In this document: one piece after another, positions 52,925 to 62,777 of the stretch
How the letters are laid out: each line of letters opens with the position of its first letter
Position numbering within the stretch: the first letter of the stretch is position 1
Assembly (NCBI RefSeq): GCF_001690525.1
Contig: NZ_LZGT01000050.1
Coordinates: 1 to 64,000, forward strand
Origin: Gilliamella sp. App6-5
GTDB taxonomy: Bacteria; Pseudomonadota; Gammaproteobacteria; Enterobacterales; Orbaceae
Reading direction: 5' to 3'
Length of the DNA stretch: 64,000 nucleotides
Notes under the pieces: model-generated
What the model was told of the DNA's origin: nothing
The model's input: only the letters and a program-made list of their open reading frames with translations
Databases searched by the model: none
Position numbers and translations under genes: made by a program

Positions 52925-53887
52925 TTAATCCATACTGAGCTTTTCGCCAACAACAAACCAAGACTGACGAGAATTTAATAAATCTTGTGCTGACATTTGT
53001 TTTTTACCCGCTGGTTGGAGCTTTGTCATATTTAATGCGCCTTTGCTTGTTGCGATGCAAATGCCGCTTTTGTCTGCTTGCAAAATTGTGCCAGCAGGCT
53101 GTTTTGAATCAATTTCAACGACTTGAGCTTGCCATACCTTAACCGGTTCGCCATTAACGACAAAATAGCTAACCGGCCATGGGTTAAAAGCGCGAACACA
53201 ACGCTCCAGTTGCTCGGCAGATAAATTCCAATCAAGTTTGGCTTCTTGTTTTGAAAGCTTTTCGGCATAGGTGACTTTTGCTTCATCTTGCTTTTCTGGT
53301 TGGATTTTCCCTTCACTGATTAACGCTAATGTATCAAGCAAGCCTTGCGGACCAAGTTTTGCGAGTTTTTCATACAGCGATGCGCTAGTATCGATTGGCT
53401 CAATTGGGCAGGTAAGCTTATAAAGCATATCACCTGTATCAAGTCCTGCATCCATCTGCATAATGGTAATACCCGTTTTTTGATCTCCTGCCCAGCAAGC
53501 ACGCTGAATCGGTGCTGCGCCACGCCAGCGCGGTAGTAATGAACCATGTACATTTAAACAACCTAGCTTAGGCATATCAAGCACAGCTTGTGGCAAAATT
53601 AAGCCATAAGCAACGACTATCATAATGTCAGCATTAAGTTCAGCAATGATTTTTTGATTTTCTTCTTTTTTGAGGGTTACCGGTTGATAAACCGGCAGAC
53701 TATTTTCAATCGCTAATTGTTTAACAGGACTTGCGGTTAATTTATTACCACGACCAGCAGGGCGATCCGGTTGAGTAAAAACCGCTATCACATTATGCTT
53801 TGCATCAATAAGCGCTTTTAAATGAGTAGCTGCAAAATCAGGCGTTCCTGCAAAAATGATATTTAATGGTTTAGTTGTATGTGGCAT
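52925..53887 (-). CDS. fmt: Methionyl-tRNA formyltransferase
   Basis: A 320-residue protein from ATG 53887 ([20 protein letters not shown]); an in-frame ATG 15 bases upstream is also possible, as neither has a strong ribosome site. The formyl-THF-binding and catalytic segment [20 protein letters not shown] and the C-terminal OB-fold domain are intact. It formylates initiator Met-tRNA. The partner gene def is not adjacent, unlike in many relatives. Confidence 0.95.
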   Translation of the reverse strand: MPHTTKPLNIIFAGTPDFAATHLKALIDAKHNVIAVFTQPDRPAGRGNKLTASPVKQLAIENSLPVYQPVTLKKEENQKIIAELNADIMIVVAYGLILPQAVLDMPKLGCLNVHGSLLPRWRGAAPIQRACWAGDQKTGITIMQMDAGLDTGDMLYKLTCPIEPIDTSASLYEKLAKLGPQGLLDTLALISEGKIQPEKQDEAKVTYAEKLSKQEAKLDWNLSAEQLERCVRAFNPWPVSYFVVNGEPVKVWQAQVVEIDSKQPAGTILQADKSGICIATSKGALNMTKLQPAGKKQMSAQDLLNSRQSWFVVGEKLSMD

Positions 53888-53902
53888 AAGTATTATGTCC
53901 AT

Positions 53903-54364
53903 AATCGAAAATTTATAGGGATTATACCTGAAATTTTAGTGAGAATCTTAATCAAAATAAAGTGGTTTTGGGACATGGCAGGGAGTTAGGGTTTTAGACT
54001 TTTTGGCCTTTTGGGGGAAATAAATAACAACGGTGACAACGTCTGAAACCTAACTGAGTCCAAATTAGCTGAACCAAAAGCTCTATACCATTAAAAAATA
54101 CTTATTTATGTGATTGTTTTTTTGTGCTTTTATTTTATTGTTATTTTTAATAAAAAAAACAACAAGTTCAGCCTGTTAAAGCGTTACCTAATCGTTTAAC
54201 CAGCTAATCTTAATAAATCTATATAAAAATCACCCCAAAAACTAGCCAAACTTTTTTTTTAACATTATAATTTTGACGGTGAAAATTAAGTTATCTTATT
54301 TTATAGGCTAACGAACATAAAAAAAGAAAAGTAAAACAATGTGTTAAGTAACATACAGGATGTT
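53903..54364 (+). other. AT-rich non-coding region upstream of the adhesin gene
   Basis: No supported gene. It contains G-rich and T-rich runs (around 53965-54020) and long A/T homopolymers (T9-T10 near 54250). The adhesin promoter should lie here but no confident -35/-10 pair was chosen. The region may be horizontally acquired together with the adhesin. Confidence 0.4.
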
Positions 54365-54818
54365 ATGAAGTATAATTATGGACAACAGACATGGCAAACC
54401 TATGTCTTAAATTTATCAAATAATCGAGTTAGACGGTTTTTTATCTTTCCCTCGTTTATATCATCAAAATTATCCACAGAATTATTCGCAAAAATCCCAT
54501 TGGCATGGGGGTCTTTGTTATCATTGCCGTATTCGCTCAGCTCACAGGCATTAACGGCGCATACTAGCCAAGAGATTCAGGGTAGTGTGCCGTATTTAAC
54601 GTTTGATGGGGGACAGACTAAGGCAACAAGTACTGACATGTTATTGTCTATTAAGTTGCAGGATGGTCGAGTTATTACGCCGTCGACGAATACATCAAGT
54701 GCGACAAATCCGATAAGTTTGCCTTATGTGAGTAGTACTTTGGGTAATATAGATACGTTAATTCCCTCATCAGTGAGTTCAGTGAGTTTTAGTGATTTAA
54801 TCCATAGGTATCATTATT

Positions 54819-54825
54819 GGGGGGG
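54819..54825 (+). repeat. G7 homopolymer at the adhesin frame break
   Basis: Seven Gs in an AT-rich gene. G6 puts ATTATTGGGGGGATGATG in frame with the long downstream frame (YWGDDDGDG); G7 gives an immediate TGA. Poly-G tracts of this kind drive slipped-strand phase variation in many surface genes. A sequencing or assembly indel is the alternative. Confidence 0.7.
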
Positions 54826-55787
54826 ATGATGATGGAGATGGTCAGGGAGCTAATGGTGTAATAGCATCAGGGAGTATATCGGTGAATTTTACCGATAAGA
54901 GTGGTAATACAGTAAGTCGTAGCGATATATTAAGTAAATGTAGTGCCCCTTATAAGGTGACATTAAGTAATACAGGGGGATATTTACAAACACAGTATGG
55001 TTTACCTAATACCAATTATTTTAGTGGTAGTACAGTGACGTATTATATCAATCCGTATGGCAGTGGTGCCAGTGTTTGTTCTACAAGACCGAATCTTATT
55101 CGGGGCACAAGCAATTTCGCAGGCCCCGCTAACATTTGGAGTCCTACAAAGGGGTTCTTGACTCAATCTACAAATTTTTCATCTTACGACCGAAATTTTC
55201 CGACGACGGGTGCTGATGGATTGTATTTTGATTTGGATATCGGCGGAATCGATGCAAGTCAGTTGACGTGGTCTCCGGTCACTCGTGGTGGAATAACGGC
55301 TACGGTGAGTTGGACAAGGCCGCGTTCGGGTACATTCATAGGGCTACTAGGAGATGCCATACTAGCTGATGAATGGATTAGTGATAAATCCAGTTATGTA
55401 ACACGGGTAACGTTACATGGACCTAGGGCGAGTAGCTCTCAAATACAGTCAGCTAATCCTAGTCGACTTACAATACCATCTTTGCCACAGACCTTTGAGT
55501 TGGTGGGAAGGGATAGTCGTGGTAATGAGGTGAAATATGGATTTGTCTTAAAGCAGTGGTTCGTCACTCGGGGTAATAAACAGGATATTCAGTCTAAGCA
55601 AATATCTTGGTGTAGAAGTTTGGGTTATCGTTTGTCACGGGTCAGGGATTTGAGTAACGCAAAGTGTGGTGAGGATAGTCTTTTTCCATGTTCTGGAGGC
55701 ATAGATGGTGCCACGCCGTCGTCAGGTAGTGGTTGGAATTACCAGCGTCGAATAGGTGCAGGTTTTTTCACGGAGTGGGGACCCTTG

Positions 55788-55949
55788 GGCAACTACGCTG
55801 ATGTGGATTTCATCAACTTCACCTACTGGACGAGTGATGTCGCAGGTGGCAAGGGCTTCTCTGTCGACTCGGAAGACGGCTGCGTCGACAGCATCAGCGT
55901 CGACTCGGACATGTACAGCTCCTACTACGCTGTTTGCACTACACCTTAG
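55788..55949 (+). other. Compositionally foreign 3' end of the adhesin (candidate variable region)
   Basis: From GGC at 55788 to TGC at 55935-55937, 32 of 50 codons end in C (for example GTC GAC AGC ATC AGC GTC and TAC AGC TCC TAC TAC), whereas the rest of the gene and the neighbourhood prefer A/T endings. It encodes the outer loops of a lectin/DUF1566-like domain. NNC-rich codons at the 3' end of such a domain are the mark left by AAC-rich templates in diversity-generating retroelements; a transferred domain from a GC-richer source is the alternative. Confidence 0.5.
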
Positions 55950-56024
55950 CTTTAATTTCTTAGTCCTTAATTCTGGGGGCGCGGGGTCGATTATGAGGCA
56001 AATAGAGGATAATATAGCAAAGAA

Positions 56025-56145
56025 CAGTGCCCCTGAGTAGTTGGGGCGCTGGGCAGGCAAGACCTGCGAGCTTTGCGCTTTAATGACGGAAAGTCAAAAA
56101 AGCGCCTCTCCCCCGCCCAATGACGCCGAAAGCGTGGTTGGCGAC
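56025..56145 (+). other. Cluster of consecutive GC-rich hairpins after the adhesin
   Basis: Four stems in about 120 bp: CAGTGCCCC/GGGGCGCTG (56025-56051, one mismatch), GCAGG/CCTGC (56053-56067), GCGCTTT/AAAGCGC enclosing TGAC/GTCA (56075-56105), and ACGC/GCGT with a CGAAA loop (56123-56135). The first two could end adhesin transcription; the density suggests a structured RNA or a recombination-associated element. No RNA family is recognised. Confidence 0.45.
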
Positions 56146-56149
56146 CCTA

Positions 56150-56242
56150 ATGGATTACGCTGTTGCGGTTTAAATTCGTGGTCACTGTAGTTATTTTGAA
56201 CTTTCAAACTACAATCGTCCAAAACCACTGCACATAATCCAT
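56150..56242. repeat. 93-bp imperfect palindrome (MITE-like or cruciform)
   Basis: Nested complementary blocks: ATGGATTA (56150) with TAATCCAT (to 56242), GTGGT (56178) with ACCAC (to 56228), GTAGTT (56187) with AACTAC (to 56212). It lies between the hairpin cluster and the end of the SLC13 gene. No coding capacity. The remaining bases to 56352 show nothing further. Confidence 0.5.
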
Positions 56243-56352
56243 GTTAACCACCAAATAAAAAAAGGCTTTATTTCCTGCCAAAAACCAGTCAGAAAATCAG
56301 TTGATTTTATTAAATTTTTTATTTAACGGTTTTTAACCACCCCTCCTAAATA

Positions 56353-58260
56353 CTAAAATGGAAAAAACACAGGCACTAAAGCAATATCCACCGCCATAAC
56401 TAAAAATGTTAACGGCACCCCAATTTTAACAAAATCCCCAAAACTATACCCACCCGGTGCAACCACCATGGTTTTAATTGGTGATGATACAGGGGTAATA
56501 AATGATGCGGATGTGGCAATGGCAACCGTCATGGCAAATGGGTAGGGCGAATACCCAAATTTTAGTGCTAAATCAATGGCGATTGGTGCAATTAAAATGG
56601 CGGTTGCGGTATTGGATATAAATAATCCAATCGTTGAGCATAATAAGAAAATAAAGGTCAGCACCATATAAGGGCCGAAAGAGCGCAGGTGAACTTCAAG
56701 CCAAGCAGATATAAGCGAAATTCCGCCCGTTTTATTGAGAGCGAGTGCAAAAGGCATCATACCGATAATTAAAATTAAGGTTGGCCAGTGTATGGATTTA
56801 TAGGCATTGGTCATATCAATACAGCGTGTTGCGCCCATTAATAAGCAGGCAATTAACGCAGCAACTACATTGGGCACAATGCCTGTCACCATTAGCGTAA
56901 TCATAATCGCTAGGTTAATTAACGCCATTGGCGCTTGTGAACTTGCCGGTGCGATATCATCAATATCCGATGGATAGTCTAATACCACAAAATCACTGGT
57001 TCGCGTTTGTAATTTTTGTATTGAGCCCCAGTCACCACAAACCAATAGTGTATCGCTCATTTGTAAACGTTCTTGGAATAAGTTGTTTGTTTCAACGGGG
57101 GCATGATTACGCCAAATGCCAATTACTGTTAGGAAATATTTCCCTCTAAAATTAATTTCATTAAGTGTTTTTCCACATAGTGTAGATTCGGGCAGTAGGG
57201 CGACTTCGGTCATACCGACTTGTTTTACTTGTTCTGAAAAATACTCACCGCGTAAAACTTTGGGTTCAAGGTTATTGGTGGTTAAAAAAGTGCGATAATC
57301 TGCTTCGGAGTGCGACATATCCAGTAGTAAAATATCATTTTCACGAAACTCAGTTGAACCATTAACGGGAATTAATACTTTGTGAAATTTGCGCCAACGT
57401 TCAATACCAATAACATTTACGCCATGTTCACTTCGCAAATGCAAGCCATCAATTGTGCGTCCAACAAAAGGCGATCCCGCTAATATTTGTGCACGGTGGG
57501 CACGGCCAATTAATTTATAGTCACGGATTAAATCGGTGATTTTTCGTCTTTGCGGTTGGGTATTGGTTGGGGTGACTTGTTCAGCTGTGAGTAACCAATT
57601 GCGTGTTAACACACAATAAATGACCCCAACAACTAAAACCCCTAAACCAATTGGTGTAATTGAAAAAAAACCAAACTCATTTAACTTAAAACGATTGAGT
57701 TCACTGTTAACAACAAGGTTTGGTGCGGTTGCAACTAAAGTCATCATGCCACTAATTAAAGCGGCAATACAAAGTGGCATCATTAATTTTTTAACGTGAA
57801 TACCTGTGTGATTCGCAATACTAATGGCAACAGGGATGAAAATGGCAACTACTCCTGTTGAACTCATCACTGAGCCGAGTAATGCAGCGCCTAACATGAT
57901 ATAGATAATAATACAAATATCGTTTTTGCCTGCTATTTTAAGGATATATTCGCTCATTTTGTACGAGATACCGGTTCTAACTAAGCTTTCCCCAATAATA
58001 AATAATAAAGCAATTAAGATGATATTGGGATCACTAAAGCCAGCTAATGCCTCCGATGGTGTTAACACGCCACTAATGGTGATAGCTGTAATGGTGAGTA
58101 AGGCAATAATGTCCATTCTCAACTTACTAAATGAGAATAGTAAAATGGTAATAAATAACAATAAACAGACGATAATAAAAGGAAAATGTTGGCTTAAATA
58201 ATCAGGCAAAAAAGCAGTAATCGACGACATTAAACTATGTCCAGATGACGATTGTTCCAC
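56353..58260 (-). CDS. SLC13/DASS-family permease with RCK_C (TrkA-C) domains
   Basis: A 635-residue membrane protein. Two membrane halves (about 35-220 and 450-635) are split by a cytoplasmic insert with two TrkA-C-like domains (around 255-340 and 345-425). The layout is that of E. coli YfbS and related CitMHS/ArsB-type carriers. The second half keeps the family's ...FISNTATAILIAPIAI and SASFITPVSSP segments. The substrate (dicarboxylate, sulfate or other anion) cannot be told from sequence. It is divergent from poxB, with 220 bp between starts. Confidence 0.88.
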   Translation of the reverse strand: MEQSSSGHSLMSSITAFLPDYLSQHFPFIIVCLLLFITILLFSFSKLRMDIIALLTITAITISGVLTPSEALAGFSDPNIILIALLFIIGESLVRTGISYKMSEYILKIAGKNDICIIIYIMLGAALLGSVMSSTGVVAIFIPVAISIANHTGIHVKKLMMPLCIAALISGMMTLVATAPNLVVNSELNRFKLNEFGFFSITPIGLGVLVVGVIYCVLTRNWLLTAEQVTPTNTQPQRRKITDLIRDYKLIGRAHRAQILAGSPFVGRTIDGLHLRSEHGVNVIGIERWRKFHKVLIPVNGSTEFRENDILLLDMSHSEADYRTFLTTNNLEPKVLRGEYFSEQVKQVGMTEVALLPESTLCGKTLNEINFRGKYFLTVIGIWRNHAPVETNNLFQERLQMSDTLLVCGDWGSIQKLQTRTSDFVVLDYPSDIDDIAPASSQAPMALINLAIMITLMVTGIVPNVVAALIACLLMGATRCIDMTNAYKSIHWPTLILIIGMMPFALALNKTGGISLISAWLEVHLRSFGPYMVLTFIFLLCSTIGLFISNTATAILIAPIAIDLALKFGYSPYPFAMTVAIATSASFITPVSSPIKTMVVAPGGYSFGDFVKIGVPLTFLVMAVDIALVPVFFPF

Positions 58261-58479
58261 GGGATATGACTCTATTATTTCAATAAGATTTTCGACATAA
58301 TAACTTGATTTATTACAATAGGGAATATGTTTCCTTAAACTTTGTTGTGCAACATCATAACAATGGTTCTGTTTTTAGCATTTATTGCTGTTTATGTTAA
58401 ATTCTATTCGCGTTATTAAAATGTGGGTGTAATTTATACAAATGGGCGAATATATTCAAAGAACCTTTTAGGGGATTAT

Positions 58480-60201
58480 ATGTCATCAAAAAAAACAGTT
58501 GCACAAATTATTGTTGATATTTTAGCTGAGGCTGGGGTTAAACATTGTTATGGTATTGTGGGAGATACGTTAAATCAGATATCTTCAGTTATTAAAAAAA
58601 GTGATATTGAGTGGGTTCATGTTCGTCATGAAGAAGTGGGGGCTTTTGCAGCAGGGGCTGAAGCTTATTTAACACACCAAATTACGGCTTGTGCTGGATC
58701 TTGTGGGCCAGGCAGTTTACATTTTATTAATGGTATTTATGAAGCACAACGTAATCGTGTTCCTGTTATTTTGTTAGCAAGTCAGCTCGGTACTGCACAA
58801 CAAGGCACTGACTTTCCACAAGATGTTGATTTTGAAACGCTATATAAAAATTGTTCTGTGTTTTGTCGGCAAATCAATGATCCAACTCAGGTAAGACAAA
58901 TTACGACTGCTGCCATTCAAGCCGCAATTAATCAACGAGGTGTTGCTGTTTTAGTCATACCCTATAATATCAGTTTAGAGAAAGTTGAAGATAATAGTGG
59001 TCATAAAATTTATCATCCGCATCCTGTTATTCGCCCATCAGATAAAGAACTTGCCGAAATCGCCAGCCTCTTAAATGAAAGTCATAAAGTAACTATTTTT
59101 GCCGGCCAAGGTGTTTGTGAAGCTCATGATGAACTTATTGCTTTAGCAAATAAATTAAAATCCCCGATTGTACATACCTCGAGAGCAAAGGATTTTGTTG
59201 AATATGATAATCCTTATAATGTTGGTATGACGGGGATTTTTGGCATGGAGTCAGGAACAACTGCAATAAAAGAGTGTGATGTGCTTTTAATGTTAGGTGC
59301 TGATTTTGCATGGTCACAATTTTATCCTAATAACGCCAAGATTATTCAAGTTGATATTGATGCAACTCACCTTGGTCGACGACACCCTGTAGAGCTAGGC
59401 GTGGTTGGTAGTAGCAAGCCGACTATAGCGGCACTACTATCGTTAGTCGATGATAAGCAAGATGCTACTTTTTTAGAGATGTGCCAAAATTTATATACTA
59501 AATCAATGTGTAAATTGAATAAAAAAACTGTTTCTTCTCGCTCGACTATTCATCCCCAATATTTAACTGAACTTGTTGACCAATATGCAACAGAAGATGC
59601 CGTGCTCTGTGCCGATGTTGGTTCAGCTATGGTTTGGGCGTGTAGGCACTTTAATACTAATGGAAAAAGGCGCACAGTAATTAGTTTAAAACATGGCACT
59701 ATGGCAAATGCAATGCCACAAGCGTTAGGCGTGCAAAAGGCCTTCCCTAATCGTCAAGTTATTACTTTATCGGGTGATGGTGGTATAAGTATGTTATTGG
59801 GGGATTTATTAACGACAATTCAAGAAAAGTTGCCAATCAAAGTTATTGTACTGAATAATGGTTCGCTTAACTTTGTTGAATTAGAGCAAAAAGTCGAGGG
59901 TTTGGTGGATCACTATACCGATTTACAAAATCCTAATTTTGCAAAAGTTGCAGAAGCTATGGGCATGTTTTCTATAAGCGTTGATGATTCACAGATGCTT
60001 GAAGCGGCAATGCAATCTTTTTTAGCGCATTCTGGCCCTGCGTTATTAGATGTTAAAACCAGTGCGAACGAGCTTGTGATGCCGCCTGAAATCCATGCCT
60101 CGCAAGTGATGGGAATGGCGCTTTATGGTATCAAAGCGTCATTAAATGGAAAGATTGGTGATGTAGTAAATTTATTGGTGGATAATTTTATAAAAAAATA
60201 A
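58480..60201 (+). CDS. poxB: Pyruvate dehydrogenase (quinone)/pyruvate oxidase PoxB
   Basis: Start ATG 58480 (MSSKKTVAQIIVDILAEAGV) with TAGGGGATTAT upstream gives 573 residues, close to E. coli PoxB (572); 19 additional open codons precede it. A ThDP-dependent enzyme: catalytic Glu in VRHEEVGAFAAGAEAYLT, GPGSLHFINGIYEA, a FAD-binding middle domain and the ThDP/Mg motif beginning SGDGGISMLLGDLL with LNNGSLNFVE. The short amphipathic C-terminus (VVNLLVDNFIKK) fits lipid-dependent activation. It oxidises pyruvate to acetate and CO2, passing electrons to quinone at the membrane. Confidence 0.93.
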   Translation: MSSKKTVAQIIVDILAEAGVKHCYGIVGDTLNQISSVIKKSDIEWVHVRHEEVGAFAAGAEAYLTHQITACAGSCGPGSLHFINGIYEAQRNRVPVILLASQLGTAQQGTDFPQDVDFETLYKNCSVFCRQINDPTQVRQITTAAIQAAINQRGVAVLVIPYNISLEKVEDNSGHKIYHPHPVIRPSDKELAEIASLLNESHKVTIFAGQGVCEAHDELIALANKLKSPIVHTSRAKDFVEYDNPYNVGMTGIFGMESGTTAIKECDVLLMLGADFAWSQFYPNNAKIIQVDIDATHLGRRHPVELGVVGSSKPTIAALLSLVDDKQDATFLEMCQNLYTKSMCKLNKKTVSSRSTIHPQYLTELVDQYATEDAVLCADVGSAMVWACRHFNTNGKRRTVISLKHGTMANAMPQALGVQKAFPNRQVITLSGDGGISMLLGDLLTTIQEKLPIKVIVLNNGSLNFVELEQKVEGLVDHYTDLQNPNFAKVAEAMGMFSISVDDSQMLEAAMQSFLAHSGPALLDVKTSANELVMPPEIHASQVMGMALYGIKASLNGKIGDVVNLLVDNFIKK

Positions 60202-60284
60202 CCCAGCCCAGAGTCTGCATTGATCACTCAAAAGAATTGATCAATATTTTTTGAAAAGGAAGGGGTTTTATATCGGTTTTAAAG

Positions 60285-60310
60285 TCTTCTGCCGCCTATG
60301 CGGCAGAAGA
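60285..60310. terminator. Terminator between poxB and edd
   Basis: TCTTCTGCCGC - CTAT - GCGGCAGAAGA, a perfect 11-bp stem between convergent genes; on the minus strand it is followed by CTTTAAAACC. Confidence 0.8.
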
Positions 60311-60316
60311 ACATAA

Positions 60317-62122
60317 TTAGAAGCTAACAGCGCCTTCTTCTGCGGAAGTTAGATTTTCACGAATAACGGTGAACAGTTCGCGACCATAGCCAAGATGTGA
60401 CTCGGTCAAATCGAAAGGATAAGGTTGACGTTTAGCCAGTTCTGCTTCGTCGACTAATAATGTTATTTCGCCTGTTTGACCATTAACTCGAATCATATCA
60501 CCTTCTTGGACTTTACTTAATAAGCCACCATCATAAGCTTCAGGGGTAACATGAATGGCTGCTGGGACTTTACCAGATGCTCCCGATAATCGACCGTCAG
60601 TTAACAAAGCAACTTTATAGCCTTTATCTTGTAGTACACCTAGTGGCGTTATAAGTTTATGTAACTCTGGCATGCCGATTGCTTTTGGCCCTTGATAACG
60701 CACAACCACCACACAGTCTTTATCTAATTTACCTGCTTTATATTCAGCATCTAAATCATATTGGCTATTAAAGATGACGGCTGGCGCTTGGATAATTTGA
60801 TGTTCTGGTGCTACCGCAGAGGTTTTCATAATGGCACGGCCAAGGTTGCCTGACATCACTTTTAATCCACCATGTGAATTAAACGGTTTTTTGATTGAGG
60901 CAATGACACTTTCATCTAATGATTTTGTTGGGCCTTCGCGGAAAATGAGTTTGCCATTTTCTAAAATTGGCTCTTGCGTATAACGGCTCAGTCCACGTCC
61001 AACTACAGTTTCAACATCTTCATGCAATAAACCACCAGCTAATAATTCTCGAACCAATAAAGCTGTGCCACCAGCGGCTTGGAAGTAGTTAATATCAGCA
61101 GGACCATTTGGATAGATTCGACAAAGTAAAGGTACAACGGTTGATAAGTCTGAAATATCATCCCAATTGATAATAATACCTGCTGCTTTCGCCATGGCAA
61201 CGATATGCATGGTTAAATTAGTTGAACCGCCTGTTGCAAGTAGTGCAACTAAACCATTGACAATCACTTTTTCGTCGACCATTTTACCAACAGGCATATA
61301 ATTTCCTGATTGTTTGGTGAGGCGAGTAATCTGTTTAGCGGCGGCATTAGTTAATTCAAAACGTAATGCGGTTTCAGGATGAACAAAAGCCGCACCAGGC
61401 AAATGTAATCCCATTAATTCAATCACCATCTGATTGCTATTGGCTGTACCATAAAAAGTACAAGTCCCGCTGGTGTGGTAAGAGGCTGATTCAGACTCAA
61501 GTAAATCCTCACGCGAAGCTTTACCTTCTGAGAAAAGTTGACGGATACGCACTTTTTCTTTATTGGATAATCCCGATGGCATCGGGCCTGCTGGCACAAA
61601 AATAGCCGGTAAGTGACCAAATGTTAATGCACCAACAAATAAACCAGGCACGATTTTATCGCATATGCCAAGATATAGCGCACCATCAAACATATTATGT
61701 GAAAGCCCAACGGCAACCGACATCGCAATTACATCGCGGCTCATTAATGACAGTTCCATTCCCGGTTCGCCTTGTGTTACACCATCGCACATAGCTGGCA
61801 CACCACCTGCCATTTGCCCAACGGCTCCCACTTTGTGCAATACTTTGCGAATTTGTTCTGGATAAAATTCGTAAGGCTTGTGCGCTGAAAGCATATCGTT
61901 GTAAGAACTAATAATACCAATGTTACTTTTTAAGATATTTTTTAGATCCTTTTTATCATCAATACAACAAGCAGCAAAACCATGCGCTAAATTGCTACAT
62001 GGCAAACTAGATCGCGTTACTAGTTTACTCATAGCATGTTCTATTTTTTGTAAATAAGCAGCACGAGAAGCCTTAGAACGCTCAATAATACGTTGGGTTA
62101 CAGCTTGGACAGTCGGATTCAC
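60317..62122 (-). CDS. edd: 6-phosphogluconate dehydratase Edd
   Basis: A 601-residue IlvD/Edd-family dehydratase. Segments [40 protein letters not shown] (a cluster cysteine) and the C-terminal [20 protein letters not shown] are diagnostic of Edd; another cluster cysteine is in [14 protein letters not shown]. It converts 6-phosphogluconate to 2-keto-3-deoxy-6-phosphogluconate using an oxygen-sensitive [4Fe-4S] cluster, so it depends on the Isc/NfuA systems seen here. The next enzyme, Eda, is not in the window. Its start lies 35 bp after the gntK stop, so the two form an operon. Confidence 0.96.
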   Translation of the reverse strand: MNPTVQAVTQRIIERSKASRAAYLQKIEHAMSKLVTRSSLPCSNLAHGFAACCIDDKKDLKNILKSNIGIISSYNDMLSAHKPYEFYPEQIRKVLHKVGAVGQMAGGVPAMCDGVTQGEPGMELSLMSRDVIAMSVAVGLSHNMFDGALYLGICDKIVPGLFVGALTFGHLPAIFVPAGPMPSGLSNKEKVRIRQLFSEGKASREDLLESESASYHTSGTCTFYGTANSNQMVIELMGLHLPGAAFVHPETALRFELTNAAAKQITRLTKQSGNYMPVGKMVDEKVIVNGLVALLATGGSTNLTMHIVAMAKAAGIIINWDDISDLSTVVPLLCRIYPNGPADINYFQAAGGTALLVRELLAGGLLHEDVETVVGRGLSRYTQEPILENGKLIFREGPTKSLDESVIASIKKPFNSHGGLKVMSGNLGRAIMKTSAVAPEHQIIQAPAVIFNSQYDLDAEYKAGKLDKDCVVVVRYQGPKAIGMPELHKLITPLGVLQDKGYKVALLTDGRLSGASGKVPAAIHVTPEAYDGGLLSKVQEGDMIRVNGQTGEITLLVDEAELAKRQPYPFDLTESHLGYGRELFTVIRENLTSAEEGAVSF

Positions 62123-62157
62123 ATTAACCTCTTTTTATTTCGCTTATATTTTTATTT

Positions 62158-62694
62158 TTATATTTTTTTACAATGACATATTGCGCGTATGACTTGTTCA
62201 GTATCGTGCACAACCTCGTTTAATGATTGTTCAATGTTGATGTTGTAAACATCTTTCTCATCGGCGGTTGGTTCTTCAAGCGTATCAAATTGCGATTGAA
62301 GCATACCGGTTTTTTGGAAGTGACCTTTGCGTTTCGCCAGACGTTCAGCAATGACATCATAGCTGCCTTTTAAATAAATAAAATGTATGTTTTCGTTTTC
62401 ACCACGAATAATATCTCGATATTTTCGCTTTAATGCCGAACAGATAATAATTGAAACATCATTGACATTACTCATTGCAAATGCAGCATTACTGATTAAA
62501 TTAAGCCAAGGCATTCGGTCTTCATCATTTAATGGTGTACCGCTACGCATTTTTAGAATATTGGTCTTTGGGTGTAAAAAATCGCCATCTAAAAAAGCAG
62601 CCTCTAGGTTGTACGCCACTTGTTTGGCAACCGCTGATTTACCGCAACCCGATACACCCATTAATACAAAAACGTGTTTACTTTTTTTAGTCAT
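62158..62694 (-). CDS. gntK: Gluconokinase GntK
   Basis: A 178-residue P-loop kinase: GVSGCGKS at 13-20, FLDGDFLHPKTNILKMRSGTP just after, and a LID-like region later (FIYLKGSYDVIAERLAKRKG). It phosphorylates gluconate to 6-phosphogluconate, the substrate of the downstream edd product. Together they form the entry to the Entner-Doudoroff pathway. A GntR-type operator lies 26 bp upstream. No gluconate permease is adjacent. Confidence 0.95.
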   Translation of the reverse strand: MTKKSKHVFVLMGVSGCGKSAVAKQVAYNLEAAFLDGDFLHPKTNILKMRSGTPLNDEDRMPWLNLISNAAFAMSNVNDVSIIICSALKRKYRDIIRGENENIHFIYLKGSYDVIAERLAKRKGHFQKTGMLQSQFDTLEEPTADEKDVYNINIEQSLNEVVHDTEQVIRAICHCKKI

Positions 62695-62719
62695 TATTGA
62701 TCCTTTGTATTCCTTTGCT

Positions 62720-62733
62720 TGTTACGGGTAACA
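62720..62733. promoter_or_regulatory. GntR-type operator upstream of gntK-edd
   Basis: TGTTACGGGTAACA (minus strand TGTTACCCGTAACA) matches the E. coli GntR operator pattern ATGTTACC-GGTAACA almost exactly. Its place 26 bp before the gntK start fits repression released by gluconate (inference). The gntR gene itself is not in the window. Confidence 0.75.
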
Positions 62734-62777
62734 TTTTTACACGTTCATCTTTTTTTGCAATCTAAAAAAGTATCTTT

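Larger units (their letters stand above)
54365..55949 (+). pseudogene. Surface adhesin (invasin/intimin-like, lectin-type C-terminus), out of frame at a G7 tract
   Basis: Two open frames join if one G is removed from the run at 54819-54825, giving a single ~528-residue protein from ATG 54365 (AGGATGTT before it). Residues ~45-70 hold a hydrophobic, signal-like segment ending SLSSQALTA. A Thr/Ser-rich stretch and DDDGDGQG follow the join. The middle has beta-rich repeats. The C-terminus (QISWCRSLGYRLSRVRDLSN; FINFTYWTSDVAGGKGF; SSYYAVCTTP) resembles the C-type-lectin/DUF1566-like domain that ends many enterobacterial adhesins. In this sequence only a truncated ~154-residue product is made. It may be a phase-off state rather than a dead gene. 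Confidence 0.75.

Noticed and set aside
55756-56040. 94-codon plus-strand frame overlapping the adhesin end
   Set aside because: Low-complexity Ser/Thr/Ala product from the same codon bias in another frame; the adhesin frame has family motifs.
55722-56060. 112-codon minus-strand frame opposite the adhesin end
   Set aside because: It is a mirror of the C-ending codon block (NNC on one strand gives open GNN codons on the other); no ribosome site and no recognisable protein.
54365-56352. Complete diversity-generating retroelement at the adhesin
   Set aside because: No reverse transcriptase, accessory Avd gene or template repeat was found in the window; only the codon signature and domain type point that way, so it is kept as a hypothesis.
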